Source: Scandinavium lactucae (GTDB lineage Bacteria > Pseudomonadota > Gammaproteobacteria > Enterobacterales > Enterobacteriaceae). From it: DNA of 64,000 bases. Numbering within the stretch: position 1 is the stretch's first letter; each line of letters opens with the position of its first letter. Below the pieces are notes generated by a model. It was not told the DNA's origin and ran no database searches. It saw only the letters and a list, made by a program, of their open reading frames with translations. Positions 34,564 through 42,904 of the stretch are shown here, piece after piece. The stretch lies in NCBI RefSeq assembly GCF_033843265.1, contig NZ_JAWXRD010000002.1:248001-312000 (forward strand), in the 5' to 3' direction. Made by a program: the position numbers and the translations under genes.

Positions 34564-34997
34564 AATAGTGCGATCACCTCTTCCTTCACTTTTGCCTGAC
34601 GTAGTTTCGACATAACGGAGTCGTCGCCAAGCCAATTCACAATGGCGCGTATGCCCTCTTCGATATGTGCATTACTGTCTTTGGCGGCAAACATGATGAC
34701 GATATCGGCCTCGTGACTGTCAGCAAATGAAACTGCCTTATCAAGTAACAGCAGACTGAAGCAATTCTTAAGTACTCCGCATTCTGGTCGGGCATGAGGC
34801 ATGGCTACGCCTTCATCAAAAACGTAATAGGCACCATGCTCCAGTGTATTATCAATCACAGCCTGGTAATAAGAAGGCAGTATAAAGCCGTTAGTCACCA
34901 GCGGCCGGGCCGCTATTTCAATCACCTTTTGCCAGTCGGTTTCACGCACGCCAATCTGTATCGCCTGCGCTTCTATTAATAACTCCTTAATGGCCAT
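34560..34997 (-). CDS. PTS EIIA component (fructose/mannitol-ascorbate type)
   Basis: A 145-residue EIIA domain of the PTS EIIA-2 superfamily. The phosphorylated His is His68 in the conserved EGVAMPHARPE motif. It accepts phosphate from HPr and passes it to the EIIB of the same operon. Preceded by AAGGAG. It lies 9 bases after the small unknown gene and overlaps the kinase-like gene. Confidence 0.9.
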   Translation of the reverse strand: MAIKELLIEAQAIQIGVRETDWQKVIEIAARPLVTNGFILPSYYQAVIDNTLEHGAYYVFDEGVAMPHARPECGVLKNCFSLLLLDKAVSFADSHEADIVIMFAAKDSNAHIEEGIRAIVNWLGDDSVMSKLRQAKVKEEVIALL

Positions 34998-35006
34998 AAT
35001 GGCTCC

Positions 35007-35276
35007 TTAAATAGTTCTGCGGATGATATTTCTCAGCTCATCGATTTTAACGAATACCGCATCTATATCTTGCCGATGAGTCGTACTCTTAGCAAAGATT
35101 TGTAACGCCTGGTTATAGCGCAGCATTAATGCTTTTTGAGCGTTGCTATTCAGAGGGTTTTCCGCCAATGTGTGTTCAAGCTCTGTTAATTCAGCTGCTA
35201 ACTTCCCGGCCTGAATATCATATTGCCCGGCATCAACATGATCTCGTTTAAACAAACTTTTAAGTGTTTCAAACAT
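35007..35276 (-). CDS. Small helical protein of unknown function in PTS operon
   Basis: An 89-residue, mostly helical, soluble protein beginning MFETLKSLFKRDHVDAGQYD. I recognise no family. It sits 68 bases after the aldolase and 9 before EIIA, in the same direction, with GGAGG close upstream, so it is probably translated. No Cys, no signal peptide or membrane segment. Its place between aldolase and EIIA suggests a role tied to the sugar pathway. Confidence 0.65.
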   Translation of the reverse strand: MFETLKSLFKRDHVDAGQYDIQAGKLAAELTELEHTLAENPLNSNAQKALMLRYNQALQIFAKSTTHRQDIDAVFVKIDELRNIIRRTI

Positions 35277-35344
35277 AGCGACCTCCTGCCCCGACGATTG
35301 CCAGGCAACCAGGGTTACATTGAAGAGTGAAATTTAGTCGATTT

Positions 35345-36187
35345 TTATTTAAATAATGCGATCTTTTCGATTAATACCGCCGCCACGGCATCATTCGCCG
35401 GAATTAAAAATTTGCGCACGCTGTCGTTGACTTTACCTTTACCAAACGTCTGCTGGCAGTGACCTACCCACTGCACATTCATTTCGGTGCCCACGTTCAC
35501 TTTGTCAATCCCACCCTCGACGGCTCGGCGCATATCTTCATCGCTCACCCCTGTTCCACCATGCAATACGAGGGGGGTTTTAGTCACTTCGCTGATCTCT
35601 GCCAGACGCTGATGCTGAATTTTCGCCTTGCCGGTATAAAGACCGTGTACGGTCCCGACCGACACCGCCAGCATGTCGACTTTCGTCGCATCAACAAACT
35701 GTCTGGCATCTTCAGTAGTGGTAAAACAAATATCTTCTGCGGCCACCGCTTTGCCATCTTCCGAACCGCCAATTGCACCCAACTCTGCTTCTACAGAGAC
35801 ATTTCTCGGGCGGGCTATGTCAATTACCTTAAGGGTATTGGCTATATTATCTGCCATATCTAAATGCGAACCATCATACATGACTGAACTGAACCCGACA
35901 TCGATTGCCGTTTTAATAGATTCAATGTCCGAGCAGTGATCCAGGTGTAGGCAGGTCGGTATATTTTGGCTTTCGGCTAAGGAACAAACCGAATCAACCA
36001 GCAAACGATAACCTAAATATTCGGCAGTGCCGGTGGAGATCTGAATCATTAACGGGCTATGGGTTATTTTAGCTGCTTTAAAATATGCTGGCAGCATCTC
36101 CAAACAATGTAAATTAAATGACCCTACAGCTTTAAATCCACGCTCTTTTGCCACCTGCAATAAATCAGGGAAGTTATACAGACTCAT
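35345..36187 (-). CDS. Class II (zinc) aldolase, GatY/KbaY/FbaA family
   Basis: A 280-residue class II aldolase. Active-site features are in place: catalytic Asp83 and zinc ligand His84 in LHLDHCSDIES, Glu135 in VEAELGAIGG, His181 in VGTVHGLY, His209 in VLHGGTGVS, and NVGTE near residue 231. Members cleave fructose-1,6- or tagatose-1,6-bisphosphate to triose phosphates. The start overlaps the end of the EIIC gene by 14 bases. With the PFK-like protein of the same operon it makes a phosphorylation-and-cleavage pair for a ketohexose phosphate. Confidence 0.9.
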   Translation of the reverse strand: MSLYNFPDLLQVAKERGFKAVGSFNLHCLEMLPAYFKAAKITHSPLMIQISTGTAEYLGYRLLVDSVCSLAESQNIPTCLHLDHCSDIESIKTAIDVGFSSVMYDGSHLDMADNIANTLKVIDIARPRNVSVEAELGAIGGSEDGKAVAAEDICFTTTEDARQFVDATKVDMLAVSVGTVHGLYTGKAKIQHQRLAEISEVTKTPLVLHGGTGVSDEDMRRAVEGGIDKVNVGTEMNVQWVGHCQQTFGKGKVNDSVRKFLIPANDAVAAVLIEKIALFK

Positions 36188-37547
36188 GTGCTTTTTCCTC
36201 TTGAGGTTTGGTTGATTTGCCATTCACGAACCAGGCGATAAGCGCCACAAACAGGATGAAGACGCCGACAAACGTCCAGTTATTCTGGAAAACATGCCCC
36301 AGAATCAGACCACTGCTGATCACATCAGAATCACTGAAGGTCACACCGGTAAAGCCATAGCTTTCTAACATCGGCACCAGAATTGCTGGCAGGAAAGTAA
36401 TGAATAAGCCGTGTACTACTCCCCCTATAACCGCGCCACGCCTGCCGCCCATCGCGTTGCCAAAGATGCCTGCCGTGCCACCGGCAAAGAAGTTGGTTAA
36501 CAGGCCGGGAAGAATCATAGCCAGGCCAAACATCGGGAAGACAATCATGCCAATGATCGAGCCTGCGGTAGTAGCCAGGAAGCCGACGATGACCGCATTC
36601 GGGGCATATGGGAACAGCACTGGGCAATCCAGCGCAGGTTTAGCATCGGGAACAATTCGCATCGCAATGCCACGAAAGGCAGGCACCAGTTCGTTTAACA
36701 ACAAGCGTACGCCGCTATAAAGTACAAATACACCAGCCACAAATTGAATCGACTGCATAAACGCGAACATCAGATAGTTCACGCCGTTGGTGTACTGGGC
36801 AATATATTCCGGACCTGCCGCCAGCGCAGGGATGAGATACATCGGGATCATCACCACAGCCATCGAAAGATAGGTGTCCTGCAGGAATTTAAAGTTATCC
36901 GGCAGTATCAGATCTTCTGTCGATCTGGACCCCTTTCCGACCACCTTCGCGACAGCCGCCTGCACCAGGTAGCCAATGGTGCAAAAGTGTCCGAGTGCCA
37001 CATCGTCAGAACCCGTAATGCGACGTACGACAGGCTGAGCAAGCGCTGGCATCAGCACCGCCATAATTCCGCCGAAAATGCCGCCGGTCAGAATGAGCGG
37101 AAGTCCAGTCAGTCCTGCTTTATAACCAATTACCGCACCAATGGTGGCCATCCACAGTAGGGCCTGTCCCGTCAGGAAGATATATTTAAACGGTGTAATC
37201 CGGGCAATAATGATATTGACGATGAAGATAACCATCAGTGTCATCGCCACCTCAGAACCTAGCTCACGGTTTGCCAGCCCTGCAATCGCTGCGACATCGG
37301 TGATATATCCTTTCATACCAAAGCCGTGAGTAAAGATATCGTTTAAAAACGTCAGGGTATCGACGATAATATTGATCCCGGCCATCATGATTAAAAATCC
37401 AAGCAGCGTTTTAAACGTGCCTTCCGCCACTTTACCTTTTGATTTTTTTTGCAGCAATAGACCCAGCATGGCGATAAAGGCAATCAAAATAGATGCCTGT
37501 CCCAGCAGGTCCTTAACAATAAAATTAAAGATGCTATTCATTTTCAA
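36174..37547 (-). CDS. PTS EIIC permease, UlaA/SgaT (ascorbate) group
   Basis: A 457-residue polytopic permease of the EIIC-GAT family, closer in motifs to UlaA than to GatC: NELVPAFRGIAMRIVPDA, ALDCPVLFPYAPNAVIVGF and LLTNFFAGGTAGIFGNAMGG. About eleven to twelve membrane segments. UlaA takes up L-ascorbate, but the ula pathway enzymes (lactonase, decarboxylase, epimerases) are absent here and a PFK-like kinase and aldolase are present instead, so the substrate is probably not ascorbate. It overlaps both its neighbours by 14 bases. Confidence 0.88.
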   Translation of the reverse strand: MKMNSIFNFIVKDLLGQASILIAFIAMLGLLLQKKSKGKVAEGTFKTLLGFLIMMAGINIIVDTLTFLNDIFTHGFGMKGYITDVAAIAGLANRELGSEVAMTLMVIFIVNIIIARITPFKYIFLTGQALLWMATIGAVIGYKAGLTGLPLILTGGIFGGIMAVLMPALAQPVVRRITGSDDVALGHFCTIGYLVQAAVAKVVGKGSRSTEDLILPDNFKFLQDTYLSMAVVMIPMYLIPALAAGPEYIAQYTNGVNYLMFAFMQSIQFVAGVFVLYSGVRLLLNELVPAFRGIAMRIVPDAKPALDCPVLFPYAPNAVIVGFLATTAGSIIGMIVFPMFGLAMILPGLLTNFFAGGTAGIFGNAMGGRRGAVIGGVVHGLFITFLPAILVPMLESYGFTGVTFSDSDVISSGLILGHVFQNNWTFVGVFILFVALIAWFVNGKSTKPQEEKAHESV

Positions 37548-37848
37548 GTACCTTTAAATTGTGTTCTTTTAAAAAGGCGACGATCTTCCGCTCGATTTCG
37601 TCCTTATCTGTTAAGCGATGCAACACAATAACGCGTTTGATTTCTTCTTCACTCGCGTCAGCCGTTAAAATGTCAGCAAACGTTTTTTGTGTCAGAATAA
37701 TATCTGACTTAAAGGCGCCTGCTTCAGAAACAGTGGTGTGTTCTATTTCTGCTGGAATTTCTAATTTATTAAGCACCGCTTTCGCTGTCATTTCAATGGC
37801 GAAACTGGAACCTAACCCACAGCCACATACGCAAAGAATTTTAAGCAT
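37534..37848 (-). CDS. PTS EIIB component (UlaB/lactose-galactitol-like)
   Basis: A 104-residue EIIB with a phosphocysteine loop: MLKILCVCGCGLGSSFAIE, the likely acceptor being Cys8 by comparison with UlaB. The start at 37848 gives this conserved N-terminus; five extra residues upstream are unlikely. It starts 11 bases after the PFK-like gene and overlaps EIIC by 14 bases. Confidence 0.88.
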   Translation of the reverse strand: MLKILCVCGCGLGSSFAIEMTAKAVLNKLEIPAEIEHTTVSEAGAFKSDIILTQKTFADILTADASEEEIKRVIVLHRLTDKDEIERKIVAFLKEHNLKVLENE

Positions 37849-37859
37849 TAATAGACTCC

Positions 37860-38840
37860 TCAAATAATATCGAGCTGTTTAGCTAATTTATAATGATGCC
37901 CTTCGGTATCGACGAGGCGTTTTTGCATACTGATTAAATCTATAGGGATCGGTTTGTTACTAGAATTAATAATAATCGCTTTATTTCTCATGCCTGACTG
38001 GATACAACGCACGACCTCTCCGGCCATTATGGTGCCCTGATAAATTTCCTCACAGGTAGGGTCACCGTTACGCAGACTGTAACCGATGATCGACTTACGG
38101 ATACGTACCCCGATTTTCGGTTCAAGCAGCTTAATCATGGTATCAATCGCTCCCTGAAAACCTGGGGAGTACTCTTTGGTGTAGCCTTCTGAACAGAGGA
38201 TCACCACACTATTCTGTTCTGCAAGGCGGACAGTGATTTTTTGTGCCAGTTCGTTCAGAGTATGCTGACATTCTGGGATTAAGGCCAAATCGGCGTTGCT
38301 TTTGATCGCCGACTGCAATGTCAGCTCACCGCAGTAGCCCCCGAGCAGCTCCACCATAAAGACTCGCCCCGGTAATGCTCGCCCAGTATTCCGCAGCTTG
38401 GTGACCTCTTTAATAATCTGTTCGCAGGCCGTAGAAAAACCAATGGTATAATCGCTGCCATAAACATCATTATCGATGGTCATCCCGACACCAAAGCAAT
38501 TAATACCGTACTCGCTGAGATGATGAAGAAATTGCAGAGAACCATCGCCGCCCGCCATCACGAGGACATCGATATGCAGGGTCTTAAGCTGTTTCGCAAT
38601 CACCTCATATTCCGAGGCCATCAATTTACGGTTGGTACGCCCCGAAGACATAATGGGAATGGCGGCAATGGAAAAATCCACTAAATCACGCAGAGAAATA
38701 GCCTGGTATTTGTTTTGCAAGAGGCCTGGAATCCCCCCATTGAATAAAATGATCTCTGCCCGTGCTAATCTTGATATCTGAAAGACAAAGTTATTTATCC
38801 CTGTCACATCACCGCCGCTAATTACCATGCCGATTCTCAT
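37860..38840 (-). CDS. Divergent 6-phosphofructokinase-like kinase
   Basis: A 326-residue PfkA-superfamily protein (start at 38840; a second ATG lies two codons upstream at 38846 but is badly spaced from GAGG). Visible motifs: GGDVTGINN in place of GGDAPGMN, GGDGS at 97-101, whose second Gly indicates ATP rather than pyrophosphate as donor, TIDND at 121-125 with catalytic Asp123, and VELLGGYCGELTL. At the sugar-phosphate site the position of E. coli His249 is Tyr254, while Arg243 and Arg252 are kept (Arg248, Arg257). So the substrate may be a ketohexose phosphate other than fructose-6-phosphate. First gene of the PTS operon. Confidence 0.85.
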   Translation of the reverse strand: MRIGMVISGGDVTGINNFVFQISRLARAEIILFNGGIPGLLQNKYQAISLRDLVDFSIAAIPIMSSGRTNRKLMASEYEVIAKQLKTLHIDVLVMAGGDGSLQFLHHLSEYGINCFGVGMTIDNDVYGSDYTIGFSTACEQIIKEVTKLRNTGRALPGRVFMVELLGGYCGELTLQSAIKSNADLALIPECQHTLNELAQKITVRLAEQNSVVILCSEGYTKEYSPGFQGAIDTMIKLLEPKIGVRIRKSIIGYSLRNGDPTCEEIYQGTIMAGEVVRCIQSGMRNKAIIINSSNKPIPIDLISMQKRLVDTEGHHYKLAKQLDII

Positions 38841-38971
38841 AATCATGACCTCGCTTATTTCTTGAAAGTGATTTTTCCTTTAAACAAGCCATGAATTTGC
38901 AACGAGCATCACAAAATTGTTATTAAGATGTCCGCTCTTGCTATTGACATCAATTGGTTAGGGTCATTTTT

Positions 38972-38987
38972 TGTGAATGCCATCACA
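38972..38987. promoter_or_regulatory. CRP binding site upstream of the PFK-PTS operon
   Basis: Perfect core TGTGA-ATGCCA-TCACA, centred about 140 bases before the first start codon. It implies that this operon is under catabolite control. Confidence 0.8.
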
Positions 38988-39193
38988 TTCCATCACCTGT
39001 TGCTAATATTATTAATTCACTTTTATTTCAAGCAATTAACACGCATTCAGGCTTTAGATTCCTGTAAACCTTACGCATGAAGTTCATACATAGATGTGAG
39101 GTTTAAAAAATGTGATTTATCGCGCAGTTTTCTGTGTGTGAATGACCGCGAGCAAAAGAGGGACTTAGCGTGGAGGGATCAGTTTTAACATAT

Positions 39194-39215
39194 AAAAAAG
39201 GCGACTTACGTCGCC
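39194..39215 (-). terminator. Rho-independent terminator after PTS EIIBC
   Basis: On the minus strand GGCGAC-GTAA-GTCGCC followed by six Ts (39199-39194), 24 bases beyond the EIIBC stop. Confidence 0.92.
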
Positions 39216-39238
39216 CTTAAATGCTGAAATGTCATTAC

Positions 39239-40606
39239 TTACGTTCGCTCCCGACCCACCAGCAGCGTGGTCAGGGTGAACGACAGCACCAGCGCGATTG
39301 CCACGCCCGACAGGGCATAGACAAAGTACGGGCCGATATAAGCGGGCAAACTGAAGATGCTCGATAAGATATAGCCATACAGGCGCACGCCGAAGAACGC
39401 GATGAAGGCAGAGGCCAGCGAACTGGCGATAGTCGCGGCGATAAACGCTTTCTTATGACGGGTGAGCACGCCAAACAACGCCGGTTCGGTTATGCCGAGT
39501 AGCGCAGAAACCGCCGCTGACAGCGTCACCGTACGATCCTGTCGGTCTTTGCTCAGGCGCCAGATAGCAAACGTCGCTCCGGCAATCGCCATGTTGGCCA
39601 TAAACATCATTGGCATCAGCATGTCATAGCCCCGATCGCTAAAGTTTTGCAGCGCAATCGGGGTCATCGCATGGTGCATCCCGGTGAGGATCGCCACCGG
39701 ACGTATCGCGCCCACCACCAGCCCGGCAAAGCTCGCCGATACGCTGAACAGCCCTTCGATAAACAGCGCCAGCCCTTTTCCGAGCCAAATGCCAATCGGG
39801 CCAATCACCACTAACGCCGCCAGCGCGCCGATAAACAGCGTCAGGGTCGGCGTAAACACGGTTTTCAGCACCTCCGGCATGATACTGTCGACCCATTTAT
39901 GGATGTATTTCAGCGCCAGAACCGAGAAAATCACCGGAATGACGCTGGAGGCGTAGTTAAATACCGACACCGGCACGGCGTTCATTAACCATAGCGCGGA
40001 GGCGGCATCAGGCTGATGGGTCGCCAGCGCCTTGGCAGCGTCAATTAAGGTTGGATACATCAGGCAGGCCGCCACCGCCGCCGCGAGGTATTCATTGGTT
40101 TTGAAAATTTTTGCTGCCGACACCGCGAGGAAAAACGGCAGAAAATAGAACACGCCGCTGGCGATCAGATCGATGATCATCACCGTATCGCTTTTCGGCG
40201 ACACCACTTTCAGCGCAATTAATCCGGCCAGCAAACCTTTGATCATCCCTGCCCCGGCAATCGCCGGGACAATCGGACCAAACACGCCGGAAACGGTATC
40301 CATAAACAGCGACACCAGGCTTTTACGGCCCTTGCCACTGGTGACCGTTGTCTCATCACGTTGACCGAGGGCAGCCTGCAGTTGCTCGTACCAGCCGTTG
40401 ACCGTAGGGCCGATAATGATTTGGAACTGATCGCTTTGCAGCTGCGCGCCCAGTACGCCGGGCAGCTTTTTAATTTCGCCCTGTTCGATTTTGCTATCAT
40501 CAATTAAATCAAAGCGTAAGCGGGTCATGCAATGCCAGACTTTATTGATATTGTCTTGCCCACCGACCAGTTGAATGATGCGTGCGATGGCGTCTCGCGT
40601 CCCCAT
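39239..40606 (-). CDS. PTS EIIBC permease, glucose superfamily (sucrose/beta-glucoside/trehalose type)
   Basis: A 455-residue EIIBC without an EIIA domain. The EIIB domain spans residues 1-80 with the phosphocysteine in NKVWHCMTRLRF (Cys26); the EIIC domain has about ten membrane segments, the GMHHAMTPIALQNF region and GITEPALFGV. It would use the glucose EIIA (Crr) as phosphate donor. It is divergent from the RspA/ManD-like dehydratase with 278 bases between. Substrate unknown; pairing with an acid-sugar dehydratase points to an acidic or oxidised sugar rather than plain sucrose. Confidence 0.88.
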   Translation of the reverse strand: MGTRDAIARIIQLVGGQDNINKVWHCMTRLRFDLIDDSKIEQGEIKKLPGVLGAQLQSDQFQIIIGPTVNGWYEQLQAALGQRDETTVTSGKGRKSLVSLFMDTVSGVFGPIVPAIAGAGMIKGLLAGLIALKVVSPKSDTVMIIDLIASGVFYFLPFFLAVSAAKIFKTNEYLAAAVAACLMYPTLIDAAKALATHQPDAASALWLMNAVPVSVFNYASSVIPVIFSVLALKYIHKWVDSIMPEVLKTVFTPTLTLFIGALAALVVIGPIGIWLGKGLALFIEGLFSVSASFAGLVVGAIRPVAILTGMHHAMTPIALQNFSDRGYDMLMPMMFMANMAIAGATFAIWRLSKDRQDRTVTLSAAVSALLGITEPALFGVLTRHKKAFIAATIASSLASAFIAFFGVRLYGYILSSIFSLPAYIGPYFVYALSGVAIALVLSFTLTTLLVGRERT

Positions 40607-40741
40607 AGTGACTCCTGCGACATGTTCTTGTTTTGGCTATCTGGATGGTAATGAAGCTGTGAATACAAAACAAACCAATAAAATTTGAACCCCCTCACAC
40701 TTCTTCCCTTACAAGGCATGCAAAGGTTAAAATACGCAAAA

Positions 40742-40784
40742 TTGGTCTGGTTTTTAATTCAATAAACACGCTATTTCAGACCAA
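40742..40784. promoter_or_regulatory. Spaced inverted repeat, candidate GntR operator pair
   Basis: TTGGTCTG (40742-40749) and its exact inverse CAGACCAA (40777-40784), 27 bases apart, in the space between the EIIBC and dehydratase genes. Such spacing, about 3.3 helical turns centre to centre, could suit two bound dimers of the GntR regulator encoded beyond the dehydratase. Not experimentally supported. Confidence 0.45.
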
Positions 40785-40884
40785 AATATTTATTCCAGAA
40801 AAGGGTTTACCTGACGCGTAAAATAAGGCGAAGATAAATCATCAATCGTCTATTTTTTCCGTCATCAACAGGGAGCCTTTTTCC

Positions 40885-42084
40885 GTGGAACCGACGCTTA
40901 TTACCGCTATTGACTGCTTCATCACTCGCCCGGATCGCCACAATTTAGTGGCGGTACGCGTGACCACCGACAAAGGCATTACCGGCCACGGTTGCGCCAC
41001 CTTTCAGCAACGCCCGCTGGCAGTGAAAACCCTGGTCGATGAATATCTGCGTCCGCTGTTGATCGGTCGCGATGCCAATAACATTGAAGACCTGTGGCAG
41101 ATGATGAACGTCAACGCCTACTGGCGAAACGGCCCGGCGATGAATAACGCCATAGCCGGGGTCGATATGGCGCTGTGGGATATTAAAGCGCAGCTGGCGA
41201 ACATGCCGCTGTATCAGCTGTTTGGCGGTCAATCCCGGGACGCAATCGCCGCCTACACCCACGCCAGCGGTGATACGCTGGACGAGCTGTACACCGCCGT
41301 TGATGCGCTACTTGAAAAAGGCTATCGCCATATTCGCTGCCAGCTTGGCTTCTACGGCGGCACGCCAACCGAGCTCCATGCGCCGGATAACCCTTCGCCA
41401 GGTGCCTGGTTCTGCCAGGATCAATACATGCGTAACACGGTGGAAATGTTCCGCGCCCTGCGAGAGCGCTACGGGCATCGCTTCCACATCCTGCATGATG
41501 TACATGAACGTCTGTTCCCGCAGCAGGCGGTGCAGCTGGCAAAACAGCTCGAGCCGTATCAGCCGTACTTTATTGAAGATATTCTGCCGCCGCAGCAAAC
41601 CCCGTGGCTGGCGCAGATCCGTCAGCAAAGCAGCGTTCCACTGGCGCTCGGCGAACTGTTTAATAACCCGGCGGAATGGCATGACCTGGTAGTCAATCGA
41701 CAGATTGATTTCATTCGCTGTCATGTGTCACAGATTGGCGGCATCACCCCGGCGCTGAAGCTGGCGGTGCTGTGCCAGGCCTTTGGCGTGCGTCTGGCCT
41801 GGCACGGCCCGGGCGACATGACGCCGATTGGCGTGGCGGTGAATACTCATCTCAATATTCATCTGCACAACGCCGCAATTCAGGAATTCATTCCACGATC
41901 CGCGACCACCGATGCCGTCTTCCCCGGCGCGCCGGTGGCAAAAGAAGGCTACATTTATCCGCCACAAAAACCGGGCATTGGCGTCGGCTTCAACGAAGCA
42001 CTGGCGGCTTCGCATCCGGTGGTGTACCGCCCGCATGAATGGACGCAAAGTCGCCTACCGGACGGCACGCTGCATACGCCGTAA
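40885..42084 (+). CDS. Enolase-superfamily acid-sugar dehydratase (ManD/RspA group)
   Basis: A 399-residue member of the D-mannonate dehydratase/RspA group. All hallmark residues are present at a constant offset of five from characterised ManD: Asp205 and His207 in HDVHER, Glu231 in FIEDIL, Glu257 in ALGELF and His307 in WHGPGD. The family dehydrates D-mannonate or D-gluconate, often slowly, and some members have unknown roles. Starts with GTG after GGGAG. It converges with the GntR regulator immediately downstream (no spacing) and is divergent from the PTS EIIBC. Confidence 0.88.
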   Translation: MEPTLITAIDCFITRPDRHNLVAVRVTTDKGITGHGCATFQQRPLAVKTLVDEYLRPLLIGRDANNIEDLWQMMNVNAYWRNGPAMNNAIAGVDMALWDIKAQLANMPLYQLFGGQSRDAIAAYTHASGDTLDELYTAVDALLEKGYRHIRCQLGFYGGTPTELHAPDNPSPGAWFCQDQYMRNTVEMFRALRERYGHRFHILHDVHERLFPQQAVQLAKQLEPYQPYFIEDILPPQQTPWLAQIRQQSSVPLALGELFNNPAEWHDLVVNRQIDFIRCHVSQIGGITPALKLAVLCQAFGVRLAWHGPGDMTPIGVAVNTHLNIHLHNAAIQEFIPRSATTDAVFPGAPVAKEGYIYPPQKPGIGVGFNEALAASHPVVYRPHEWTQSRLPDGTLHTP

Positions 42085-42801
42085 TCAGCCTGGCTGTTGG
42101 CGGAACGCGAGGTTGTCGCGGTTATGTGGAATGACGTAGGTGCAGGTGTAGTTGATATCGATAATGTCGCTAATGGCGTATACCTGACCGCCCGCCAGAA
42201 TGCCGCGGTTGTTGATGTGCATCGCCGGGCTGCCTTTTTTGCAGCCCAGTAATTCGGCCTGTTCCCGGCTGACGTTCACCGCCCGATAGGTGGTGAGCAT
42301 GTGGGAAATTTGATAGCCCTTTTGCAGGGCATATTGCTGTAACGAACGTTCGATAACCTGCTGATTAAGGTCTGCGAATGCCGCCGACGGCATGCGCGAC
42401 ACCTCGATTTGCACCGGACTGTCATCCACATAGCGCAAACGACAAAACTGCCAGATAAAGTCATCATCCGTTAGCCCGAATATCTGCTGTTCCTCGCGAT
42501 TCGGGCGTTTTTTATGCAGGCTTATCATCCGATAACGCATCTGATCGAAACGCTTTTCGGTAATCGAGTTGTACACCAGCGGATTATTCCGCGCCCCGTC
42601 GTTAATCCAACAGCCCGATCCCTGAACAATTCTGATAACGCCAATGCTCGCCAGTTTCTCCAGCGCCTGGCGCACGGTAAATCGCGAAACGCCATACTCT
42701 TGCGCCAGTTGTCTCTCCGGCGGCAGCTTACGCGGGCCGCCGTCACCCTGCTGATAAATTTTACTCAGCAGATCCTGAGTGACGAACTCATTTTTCTTCA
42801 T
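42085..42801 (-). CDS. GntR-family (HutC/UTRA) transcriptional regulator
   Basis: A 238-residue regulator with an N-terminal winged helix (LPPERQLAQEYGVSRFTVRQ) and a C-terminal UTRA ligand-binding domain (residues about 90-235). UTRA repressors bind sugars or their phosphates. Its stop codon abuts the stop of the convergent dehydratase gene. It is the best candidate regulator of the EIIBC-dehydratase pair and perhaps also of the PFK-PTS operon, which has none of its own. Confidence 0.9.
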   Translation of the reverse strand: MKKNEFVTQDLLSKIYQQGDGGPRKLPPERQLAQEYGVSRFTVRQALEKLASIGVIRIVQGSGCWINDGARNNPLVYNSITEKRFDQMRYRMISLHKKRPNREEQQIFGLTDDDFIWQFCRLRYVDDSPVQIEVSRMPSAAFADLNQQVIERSLQQYALQKGYQISHMLTTYRAVNVSREQAELLGCKKGSPAMHINNRGILAGGQVYAISDIIDINYTCTYVIPHNRDNLAFRQQPG

Positions 42802-42904
42802 CGGGATTTTCCCTGATTATTCCTTAGAAAAAAGACAGTTAAGCTTATCATTGCATATAATTGGCGTAACATAACGATTTCAGCGCAGGAAGGAAAACAG
42901 GGCC

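Larger units (their letters stand above)
38847..39238. other. Intergenic control region of the PFK-PTS operon
   Basis: About 390 AT-rich bases without a gene. It holds the CRP site at 38972-38987, more TGTGA-like half sites (for example near 39095 and 39112), and at its right end the terminator of the upstream PTS EIIBC gene. No regulator gene for the PFK-PTS operon lies beside it. Confidence 0.6.

Noticed and set aside
36174..37547. Ascorbate utilisation (ula) operon
   Set aside because: Although EIIC resembles UlaA, none of the ula catabolic enzymes is present and the operon contains a PFK-like kinase and aldolase instead.
37860..38840. Pyrophosphate-dependent or housekeeping PfkA
   Set aside because: GGDGS rather than GGDDS argues against pyrophosphate use; the gene location in a PTS operon and the changed sugar contacts argue against the housekeeping pfkA.
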